Source: Phlebotomus papatasi (Eukaryota > Arthropoda > Insecta > Diptera > Psychodidae). Taken from it: 64,000 bases of DNA. Position 1 is the stretch's first letter; each line of letters opens with the position of its first letter. This document shows positions 31,394 through 43,300 of this stretch, in pieces. The DNA is taken from NCBI RefSeq assembly GCF_024763615.1, contig NC_077223.1, positions 83,266,627-83,330,626 of the forward strand, in the 5' to 3' direction. Under the pieces are notes generated by a model. It did no database searches and had not been told where the DNA came from. It saw only the letters and a program-made list of their open reading frames with translations. A program made the position numbers and the translations under genes.

Positions 31394-34300
31394 ATGAATA
31401 AATCATGTGCGAGGTGTAACAAAATAGTTTATCCCATTGAGGAGCTAAAATGTTTAGACAAGGTGTGTTTTATCCACTTTTAAGCATTCCCTAGTATTCT
31501 ATGGCCTTTTTAGTGACTCGGGAAGTGGTCAAAGTGCAATTTTTGCTGGAATTTATAGGATTTTTAGTATAAAAACAGAGAATTGCTCAAAAACATCAAA
31601 TCCCTCATGTGATGGCATTACTGAAAACATCTGCTCTACGGATTGATGCATTTCTATTGAAATTTGGGGAGTTTTCCGGGAAAATGAGTCACGTGGGGGA
31701 TTTTGGAGGCTCCCTAGGAGCTTTTAGGTGCCAATACATGCAGAATTTTAGTTAAATAATAGAAAACTGTTAAAAATTCGGGCGATGTCTCAAATTTTGT
31801 GAGCCGAAATGGCGGCTAGTGCTCGAGGATCGATGTTGTTTTGGCTTTTTTCTTGGAAATTTCTGAGTAAATTATCCCAATAAGGTTCTTAGGAGCCTCA
31901 CTTGGACCTAATCCACCCCTTTCGAAGGAAAAACCCCTAGATAATCCCAAAAAATGAATATTTTCATCAAAAAACAAATAGTCCTCACACCCACCGGTAG
32001 ATGTCTAAAAGGATCATCCCCCAGGGATTTTTTTCTAATCCTTTTAAAATTTAAAATATCCGTTAGAAATCCAACTGTCAGAAATTCAACAATAAAAAAA
32101 TCCAATTGGACTTTTTATTGGATTTCTTGCCATAAAATCTTTCTCAATTGCCTCCAATTGGGGGGCCTCAAGCGACTGGAGAAGTCAAACGTCCTTGAAC
32201 TTTGCCACACAAAAAATGCGTTTTCTCGTTTGTTTTTGAGCGATATTTTTTCGTGGTGGAATGTATTGGTTTAAACAGATACAGAAGAAGAATAGGAAGA
32301 ATGGAAGCGAGTGTGAAGAGAGAAAAGGCAGAGAATGAGGCTTCAGCATCTTATCTTCAGTGATACGCGAAATTGTTGTTTGTAAAAGTCTCGAATTTTC
32401 AAGGGAGTGCAAAATTGTGCTGAGTAAATTGCTTCTTTTATTTATTTTTATATTCATTTTAATATGATGAAAAAAATGTGTAGTTGAGGCATTTTTTTAA
32501 AAGATGTTTTGGGAAGATAATTTTAGTAGATCTCTGAGGAATTTCTTTGAGGTTTTCCGCTTTTTGCGTTATCAATGAGTCAAGGTCGATGATAGACGAT
32601 TAGTTTTTCATACGCTTCTGTATCTGACTGGCGTATCAATTTTTATCGGTATTTTTCATCAATTTTTAATAAAAATACAGTCGAGTTCCTCAAATTTGAA
32701 CGACGGACGGTTGTGTTCAAAATGTAAAATATGAGGTTATGTGAAGAAAGATTTGCGTGGATTATGAATTAGAATTAGAACCATATTTTTCTTTGGTCTT
32801 TCCTCAATATTATCGTATTATAGTAACTTCCGCAACAAATTCCATTTATTTTACAATAAATGACATTGATATATTCTCTAAAGTTATTTATCTTAATTTA
32901 GGGAAAGTGATGTAGTATTAGTTTAGGGAAAGGACTGTCGCCTAACCTCAAACAAGAAACATTTCAAAAGGCCAGAGAATCAAATTCTCTCGCATTCAGT
33001 ACAGTAGGCCCTTTAAAATTTGGGCATTTTGGACCGAAATGTCATTGAAATTACAAAAAAAAAAATGCGTTAAACGTTTTAAATTCCAAAAATTTTTTGT
33101 TTAAATACTCATAATTTAATTTGTATACACACATAACCTGTCTGACCAGTTAAGCGTCGACTAAAGTCTGAATTAATCCTTTTTATACCTTATTTTTAAG
33201 AAACTCCCATATAGAAAATATACCCCTTAAAAATATACATGAAGTACAAATGACAAAAACTAGTTCTTATTTAGGCCTACCATTCATATCTTACCAATAA
33301 GGCCTAAATTAGTGCCTAAAGCTGGGTGTTAATTAAAGCCTTAACGCTGTGAGTTTCCATTACCGTGTGCCAGACGGGAATTAGGCAAACTCAACCAAAT
33401 TTCAACCTGCTTGCAATTTCGGCCACTTCTTTTATTCCTGAAATTTCCATGAATTTTTAGTTCTTCAATTATAAAGAGTATACAATGCAAAAAAAACAAA
33501 AATATCGCTTTAACGAACGAAATGATGTGCAAAAAGACTGGTGGAATTCCGGAAGGGCACGAAACTATGAGAATCAGTATGGCCGAAATATTACCCAAAG
33601 CTATTTCTATATTTTTATTAACAAAGACGATAAACTGTCTAAAAGGTTCCAAGCAACACTCCTTAAAAAGAAATATCAAAAAAATCAAGTTGTATTAAAA
33701 ATAATTGCATTTCAAATTTAAGACTTTGGCGCTTGCATCTTGCATTCAACTATGCCGAAATTTCGTACAGTTACCTTATTCATCAAAATCATTTATTTAA
33801 TCATAAACAGACTTTAAAAAATGTTAACACATTTTTTTAAAATTAAACTGTCGTTCGAATTAAAAAGTACACAGCTCTCTTCGGTTAATCGCCTGGTCCG
33901 GGGATTAAAATGACATTTAATTTTTTTTTTTGAATCTGGTTAACGATTTTTGTATTTTGTTCTGTATGAATTTATTATCTTAAGAATAACAGAATTTTCT
34001 TCGTGGTGCGTTTATGTTTCATTTTGTATCATATTTATTAAGAAACTGATAATATGGATAGCTAGTGATAAGCCAAGATCAGCTTATTGTAGGTGAGATT
34101 TTTAACATGCGCAAACTCGGATTGCATACAAATTCGATTTGGAACTAAAGATGAGAGATATTTACAGCAATTTGGAATCAAATTTCTGAAAAATTGCAAG
34201 CTTTTTATTTAAATCAAATTATCAAGATGTAAATGAACTAACAATTGCGGAATATAGACCAGAATCTCCTCTATAATTTTGCCCCAAAACATCTTCTCGG

Positions 34301-37300
34301 TTGCTTTTGTCCAGGTCTTCCACTAGTTTTCGACCCTTTACCCTCCAATATGTTAGTAGAATTTTTGAAATCTGAAGTTTCGAGGTTTTTGACGTCACGC
34401 AGTTTGACCGTCTATTCGTCTCTCCGTCCGGCCGTTACCACGTAGAGTCCAAACGGCTAGAGAGTCTTGGTACCTTCGGGAGACACTTCATAATTCGACC
34501 CTGGGACCATTAACATGCCCCTAATTTTGCCCTCCACATATGTTATTGGAATTCCTCGAAAACGCGTCGAACAATTTTTTTCCTTTTTGGATATGTTTTA
34601 GAGGGTACTCAGGCGGTTATTTCGTCTATATGCGAAAAAATCGTTGAATCATTATTGCTTATAACGATTTTTCAAGGTGAAAGATTAAAAAGTTTCTAGA
34701 TCAACGGATCAGTATCATATTTGGACCCGTTGGAAAGGTCTTGGAATTTTTGCCATGACGGTTCTAATAGGTTATGTCTCTAATTTAGAGCGGTAATGAA
34801 CCTATTCATAACCGTTAAGTAATTTTTATCAGAAAATCAATTGAATTACTCCTAAACTATTTTGGGCAATGTTTTGAGTGAATGATTAACCCTCTAACGG
34901 GTAAGACCGCCTCCAGGCGGTCTTCACAAAAATCACATTTACAGCGACAATTAAGGTTTTATTTATTTAAAAGTGCTATAGTGTCCTCGGTAATAGTCTT
35001 ATAAACATCTCTTGAAAGTTTGAACTCATTTTGAATCTTCATTTTGTTGCTATTCCCAGTTTTGTGTGACAGGTCAGAGAAAAAGCAACAAAAAATATTT
35101 GTGCAAAAAAACTAATTTCCAATTTCCATAAAAATATCGATTTAAAGTTATCTGACTAAAATAATTTTTTTTTTACTGAAAGATATGTCATTCTACTTTG
35201 AATATTTTATTTAAAAAATTTGAAAAAACTAAAAATGTGAATTTTAGAAGCAAAAAGAGTTTCAAAAAATTTTTATATTTTCTCACCTAGCGCCTAAACT
35301 AAAAAAGATAATGAAGAATGGATGATTTTTTCGACTTTATTGGATCATAATTATCCTAGAAAACATTGTTTTAGAACTCTTTTTCGCATATTAAAGAAAA
35401 CACCGTTAGAGGGTTAATCGGTTCAAACCGGTTGTGAACCAGTAATGAACCGATTAGTATTTTTTTGTTAGAAAAACAATTTTATTACTCCTAAAACTTG
35501 TAGGAATTTTTAAATGTGATTTATGAATCGGTTCAAATCGGTTGGGAACCGGTAAATAATGCAAAATTACTTTTAAGGTGCAGCATCTAAGTCACGAGTT
35601 CGAGCAATTCGTAATGCCTGGGATGTTTTGCCACTCCTTTTTAGTCTAAAATGCTTTTAGCTCAAGTATTAATCGAACTTCGGTTTTATCAAATTGCGAC
35701 TTTTTTTTAGGTAAATTAATTCATAACTTCAAATTTTAGACTTTTTACCAAATAGGGTAAAGTGATACAAGTTGAACATAGTGTTACAAGTTGGACAATT
35801 CGCCGGTACAAGTTGGACATGGCTTTTTTCTTGATAAATACAGTAATAAATTTGTTTTTAAGCACAAGGAAACAAATTATAAAACTAAAACATTAAAAAT
35901 ATACAAATAAATATGAAATACTAAATTTATCAAGAAAAAAGCCCTGTCCAATTTGTACCACTTTACCCTACGCAACATAACTTTGCGTTCTTGAGTATCA
36001 TTGTATGAATTTGAATTGTTTTACAGAAATTTCTTGATAGAATTTTTTCATACATACATAGATATTTCAATAAAACGTTCTGGTACTCCCAAAAATTATA
36101 ACTTAATTATTTCATTCATGATAATATCGTTATCCAAACAGATATTCAAATGATAAAAATACATCCCCATAAAAATTCTTACACATCTCACACCTTACGT
36201 CAACGGAATTTTGTTTAAAAAGGAAACTAAAAGTAAAGAGAAAAATATTTTATTATTGTTTACAATTTACATAAAATATAATTTACAATTTTTGTTTTAT
36301 TTTCTTTTATTTATTTTCTTTTTTTTTTCAAAAAACGCGTTTTACAAGATTTCGTTAACAACCAGCTGCCAATTTTGCTCACTTTGCTCATTGTTTTTTT
36401 TTTCTGCAATATGTAAAACAAAGACAGTAAATCCGTATAAGAAAATGCAAATAGCAGGATGTTAAATTTGCAGAAGTACTTTTATGTTAAATACTTTGAC
36501 GCACGAGGGCAAATGTACTATATAGCTAAATAACTTCTCGTTGGCCAAAATGAAATCAAAAGAGGAACTAAAGCAATTTATTTTGAGGGTTCACATAACT
36601 CTTGTGGTAATAAATAAATTAAAAAAATAAAAAAAAAACTGTGTAGTATGTGCTCAAAATAATTAGAGTATTATGGTGTGCGATGGATAGAGTGAAAGAG
36701 TTTAAACAAAAACGGATGTAAACAATATGCGAAATGGAATTCTTCAATGAAGCGATTGCTCGATGGTGTGTGTATCTTGAAGATCTTTTTTTTTCTGTCT
36801 CTCTCTCTCCCCATCAGCATCCGTACCAATGATGATTGATGAAAATTAGTATAAAGTATGGGATGAAAGAGGAAGTCAACCACCCATGAAAATATGCATG
36901 ACTTTCTCGTGGAAAAATAGAAGAAGTTGAAGGCAAGAGAGAGAGAGAGAGAGAAAAATTGAGAGATTCATCGGTCTTGTAAATCATTGGAATGAAATTG
37001 GCTTGGATATCGTTTGAATTCATAATGAACTATGAAGCTTCAGTCTTGCATCCAAATAAATGTTTTATAAATATGCAAGAATTTGATTCTCTATGTTGGA
37101 GATATCAATCAGTGTTTCTGCAAATGGTAAAACAAAGATAAAAAAAAAAAACAAAATATAAGCGCACTTCGGTGTCAAGGAAAATTGTAGCAGAACCTGG
37201 ACAGAAATGGGGATATTCTAAAGTTGATTAGCAGACTTTGCACAGAAGTGTTTCTGTTCAAAAAGCTGATCAAATATATCACAAAGTTTTCAGACAATTC

Positions 37301-40300
37301 GAATTTTATGTTTATGCTCCTTCCTGCTATTTTTTTTTTGGAATGGAATTTTGTCTAGATAATCTTCCTGGAAACTTCTGAATACTCCGTGTGATTAGTT
37401 TCAAAAGTCCTCTTATCTCTACCAATTGACAGCGTGATAAAAGGCACGAGGAATTAAATTGATAAGATTGGAAAAGTTTTTATGGCAAAATGATAACATT
37501 TGGATTAAAATATATTTTTTACCACAAAAAAGAGCAATGTTTTCAAATATTTAATAAGTCAGTTATGCAATAGCCGGCAAACAATTCAGAGAAATACAAA
37601 AACAGGCAATACATATCTATTGCAAAATTAATTATACTGCTTACATTTCAAGTACTCCACATTTTGTTATTGCTCGAAATGAAAAAAAAAAACATATTCA
37701 CATATCTTAAGCTATTTAAAGAGAACATTACAATGAATTCGTTATCCAGAGGCTAAACGGTTAGAGATATCGTTTTCTGGTCTTTAATGACCCCTCACAT
37801 AAATTAACCTTTGAGCATCTTTGAAGGAAATCAATAATTCATGCTTTTATTTCTCTTATTTTTTACGCAAAATAAAAAAAAATAAAAAACCAATATTTTA
37901 ATTTTCTTTCCATAGAATTGTTAGTCCAATAACAAGAATATTTTAAATCAATAGAAAGATTATTTAATATAGAAGCTTCTATTTGATCCCAAAACATTTA
38001 TTAACATTGAATTATTTACCTTAAAAATTGTATTTTTTAAAATTATTTTAGATTTTATTCTTTTACATTTAATTTTAGATTTTTGTATACATACGTTTGT
38101 CTTTAAAGTGCCTTACTATACAAAAAATAAAAGCGCAATTTATTGCACAATGATGTCCACAGCCGTCTTAATGTTGGTAACCGATCTCATTAGTAAAACT
38201 TTCAAATAGTTCTGAATTCTAGAGAAACTGTTCCAAATATCGGCATAGTTGCATGCAAGCGCCAATGTCTTAAGTTTGAAATCTAATATTTTTTAATACA
38301 AATTTATTTGTGTGTTACTTCTTTTTAAAGAGTGATGCTTGCAACCTTGGAGATAGGTTATCTTCATTGTTTTCTCTAAAATCATACTCAATCAATTTTA
38401 AAATAAATAAAAATATAGACATAGTTTTGGGTAATATTTCGGCCACCTTGATTCTCCTAGCCCTTTTCAAATGCCTTCAAAATCTTTTTTACATCATCTT
38501 GTTCGTTAAAGCGACATCTTTTGTTTTATTTTTGCATTTTATAATCTCTAGAGCACGCAAAAACTGAAAATGCATAGAAATTTAAAGAACAAAGGAAGTG
38601 GCGGAAATTGCAAACTGGTCGAAATTTGATACACTAACCCTAATATATTTCTTAAAGCAACACACAAAAATTTTACTGTGAAAATCAAGAAAATACTGTT
38701 TAAAAAGTCATTTTACTTCAACATTTTTGAAAAATTTGCCCTAATTCCAAAAAAGAAATTCTTCCAAAAAAGAAAAAAACGCTATGCACATTTAATCAAA
38801 TTAAATAAAAAACCAACTCATAAATCCAAAAATCAAGAAAACATTAGGTACAGTTTAAGAACAGTAAAATTTTCTTTCGAGCACTCCGCGAATATTCCTT
38901 CACCACTTCTCTTTTTATTCAAAGTATTTGAACATATTTACAGCAATTTGAGAAATATAAATAAGGGGATTTAAAGCATTTGTTGATGCTATTCACTTGA
39001 TATCACAGTTTTTAATGAGATAATTGAAACAGTTTCTCTGGTAATCAACAAAATCAATTACAACCATGCCTAATTGCACTTAAAACAGCCATATCAAATT
39101 ACGCGATACATTTTAATAGCATTTAAATCAATCTCCCCCAATTTAAACTGATTTTTTTTTATTTCTACTTCTATTTTCAGTCATGGCACAAGGCATGTTT
39201 CAAATGTCACGAATGTGGAATGACTTTAAACATGAAAACCTACAAAGGATTCAATAAATTGCCATATTGTGAAGCGTAAGTGTACCCTATATTTCTCATT
39301 TCGCATGCAAGAATTTCAATTGAGTTCTTCTTCAAACATTTTCAACTGACTCATTCGAGATTTTTTTTATATCAAAAAAAGATATTACGTCACTTCAAAT
39401 ACCAAATAAATTTGTGATTCGTCAGTAGTGTGAGTCTCTAAGAATGTATCACTCATACTTTTTGATAAGTCACATTATTATTTATGGTTTATTATGGAAT
39501 TGCATAGAAAATAATTGAAAAATTTTGCAGTAAACATGAATAAGGTGATTTCTTGGAATTCAACGAAATTTGAAAGAAATAATCTTCCGCTAGAATAAGA
39601 TTTTCAATTAAGATATACTTCAGGTGAAATAATTTTTTTTCTAAGCGATCAGATGTATCTCAATAATATACCTCCGCCAGTTGAGTGGCGGAGGTAAAAA
39701 CTTTTTTTATATTCGGAAAAACAGATAAAGGTGAATAATTCCTGAACTTATGGGACAAGGTAGAATAAGCATAAAGCAATTGAAAGTTTGCACGAAAAGC
39801 TCAATATATTGACAACAACAAAATAGTCTTGGATATATCCCTCAAAAATCCTTCAAAATCTGTACTAAAGAAAAAATATGCAAGGAAAAACAAGATTAAA
39901 AATAAAAATCAATAAATTTCCTTGTAAAAGTGCTTTATAGTTCATCATGATTTTTTATTGATACACATGGCACTTTACTAACCTAATATGTTTTATAAAA
40001 GAAGGAGGTATTCAACTTCTCTTCCTTAGCAATTATATAACTATGTAAATTTATTATAATCTCTAATATTTCTAAATTAATATTCTTTGTAATTTACATG
40101 AGAAAACAATTTTTTAATATTTATATTATTCAATTTTGAAATTTTCCTAAAAAGCTTAGTGTTGTATTAAGTTCAAATATTTCACTGACATTAGATTATT
40201 TTAATATTGTTCGCCGAATCTAATAAATGTAATTTTGCTCCGAGCGCCTCATATAAGATTAATATTAATATTAAGAAAAGCCGGAGAGAGAGGTATATAG

Positions 40301-43300
40301 TATCAAAATTTCAAATGGAACATCACCTGCGTTAGAAAGAGTACACTCTAGTGGAGTAAAAGGAGTAATACGATGAGTAAGATATTACTATTCGTATTAA
40401 TTGCTTTCTGAATCGTATTACAGGCAACTCGAGCAATTTTCCATGCGTGCCAACTGTGATTCGGTCAGTTTTCGAGCGAAGCGCGAGAGAGAGGCATGAT
40501 AAAACACTTGCTGTCTTTTTTTACCATTCTCGCAGTTCAGAAAGTATTAATCTTAATATTAATCTTATATGTGACATGGTCATCATAGTGCCGTACCCTT
40601 CTAGAATTCTTCCAAAGTCCTTTTCACATCATCTCGTTCGTCGAAGCGACATTTTTTTTGTTATTTTTTGTATTGTATAATCTCTAGTGCTAAAAACAAA
40701 AAAAAAATCATTGAAATTTAAGTTGCCAAAGAAGTGGCCGAAATTACAAGCTGGTCGAAATTTGGTACAGTTACCCTATCTTTGATTTTCATAGATTAGT
40801 AAATTGAATTTTAAATTGCCTCAGAATATCGTCGAAACTTAAAAAAGATGATTTTCATCATTTCAATAATCTTATTCTCAAAATTTAGCCTGTAATTGAT
40901 TTATTATCTTCAATAATAACAGCTCTTATAATGTAGGGGAAGGCTTTTAGGCTCCGAACTCTTCATATTTTTCCCATATTGCTTTAATGAATTTGACCTA
41001 TATATAGGGGAAGGTTTTGCACCTTCGTAACGTCGCAGGTTCGTAAAAGTTGATTTTTTTCCAAGTTACTAAATGATTTTCATCCATAGTCATATATTCG
41101 CAAAGCTAGTCCAACATCTCACATTTCCTGACAAACTTGGGAGCCTAGGACTTTTTTCCTGGGTTCAAGAAGCAAAAGTAAAAAATGGGCCTAAAATCGT
41201 AATTCTGATGTCAAATATTTTATGCATTTTTTCATACTTCAAGTGTCTTTTCAAAAAAACAACTATTCTACGTTGTAGAGGGTTTATCAGAGTTAATATT
41301 TACCGTGAAAATCTTTTGCTCGAAGGAGATCGTTTTTGTAGGTTTAGGAAAATTCACAAAATGTACCACCTTTGCAGGTTAGAAAATTGAATTTTGTTGC
41401 TTCGTAAAAAAATCTGTCAAAATTGACATTACGACATTTGTTGTTGTTGTTGCTTTTTTCTTTGACAGTGGATATTGTGTTTTGGATTAGTGAAAAAAAT
41501 TGTCTGTGAAAAATCTTTTGATTTCGAAAATATGGGAAAATCAAGAACAAAATACGACAGAATTAAAGGTGAAAGAGATGAGGAAGTTATGCAGGTTGCT
41601 CTACAGCAGATTGTATCAAACAGGCTGAGAATCAAAGATGCTTCCGTGATGTTCGGAATCCCAAAGACCACCTTGTATTCCAGGCTGCAAATAGTTAAAA
41701 AGCAATTGCCGGAGTCGCAGGAGGTGTCTCTGATGATGGGGTTAAAGAAGAAGGACATGATAAACAAATTTGCGTCACGGCAAATTTTCACCATGACCCA
41801 GGAAAAGAACCTTGTGGCTTATCTATTGGCCGCCTGCAAGCTCAATTTTGGGCTTACACTACAAGCAACCCGAGAGCTGGCATACCAATATGCAATCAGC
41901 GTTGGTCAGAAGGTTCCGGAAAGTTGGGAGATAAACAAGAAGGCTGGACAGGCATGGGCCTATTGGTTTCTGAAGAGACACAGGTGGAATTAGTAACTTG
42001 TTTAAATGCATTATTCTCGTCTTAAAATTTGAATTTCTTGTTTCTAGCGAAATTTCTCTACGAAAACCAGAAGCAACTTCCATTGCAAGGAACTCGAGCT
42101 TTACACGAGCGAATGTGGAAATTTTCTTTAAAAATCTGGAAGAAATCATGAAGCAACACGAATTTGAGCCTGCCAGAATATTTAATATGGATGAAACAGG
42201 ACTCAGTACTGTACTTCAACCTCCAAAGGTTTTGGCAGATAAAAAAGCTAAACAAGTGGGGAAATGCGTCACGACAGAACGAGGGGAATCCATAACAATT
42301 TGCGCATTTGTTAATGCGGCTGGTGAAAGTATTCCTCCAGTCTACCTTTTCCCTAGAAAGAAAACCCATCCAGAGTATATGGAAGGTAGTCTGGAGGGGT
42401 CTATCGCATTCTACAATGATAGAGGATATATGGATTCGCCCACGTTTCTTAAAGTCCTTGATCATTTCAAAAATCATACTTTTGCATCGACAAATAATGA
42501 AATCTTGCTTATTCTTGACAATCATGCATCCCACTTGTCTCTGGATGCAATAAAATTTTGCAGAGACAGTGGGATACACATGCTGACTCTTCCACCGCAC
42601 ACTAGCCACCGAACACAACCGTTAGATCTCAGTGTCTTCGGCCCATTTAAGGCCTACTGTGCGAGCGCTTTCGATTCTTGGATATCAGCAGGAGGTGGCA
42701 ATCGAGTAAATCTACGTAATATTGCCAGACTCTCTGCAGAACCACTCCGAAAAAGCATGACATCCAAGAATATCAAGGCAGGGTTTTTGAAGAGTGGAAT
42801 TTATCCCTTGAACAGCGCTAAGTTGCTTTCATCCTTTGAGCCAACTAAGTACGAGTCCACGTCGACGGAAGTTTGTCGCAGCGTGTCAGGAGACAACCTT
42901 GGAAATATATCAACTTCATCATTTTCAACGGCTTCAACAGCAATTATTCCAAAAATCGCATTTTCCCACGAGGCCACTACTCAAGTAAGAATTCCTCCTG
43001 AAATCATTAATGAAGAAAGTATTCCTAAATTTCATCATCGTGAAGAATATGCAGAGTACAATGAGCAAGATAGATTCCCTCAAGACTTCCAGGAAGAGGT
43101 CTTTCCTGAACCTCCTCATCATAGAGAGCATAACGAAAAAATGATTCCCGTCCAGAGCTTTGTGTCACAGCAGGAGTCGATCTCATTCGATGATCAAATT
43201 CTAGATTTATCTACTCCACGCCAAGAAGCATATGACTGTAAAATGCTAACAGTTGGTCCTAAGAAGATTTTCCCTATAGCTGATGGTCCATTCGATCTTT

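Noticed and set aside
34904..34925. GC-rich hairpin as a bacterial-type terminator
   Set aside because: Eukaryotic context, and it is the subterminal palindrome of a TTAA-flanked MITE.
33341..38567. Two similar hydrophobic open frames (33341-33688 minus, 38310-38567 plus) that look like a conserved membrane protein
   Set aside because: The DNA itself is a dispersed repeat in both places, the frames have different ends, and composition is driven by T-rich sequence.
41984..42047. Frameshift or decay in the transposase at the stop after RHRWN
   Set aside because: Removal of a GT..AG intron of 64 bp restores the conserved KRHxExSLRKPEAT motif in frame, so it is an intron, not damage.
42058..42618. 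A 186-codon open frame antisense to the transposase
   Set aside because: It mirrors the coding frame of the transposase and has no recognisable domain.
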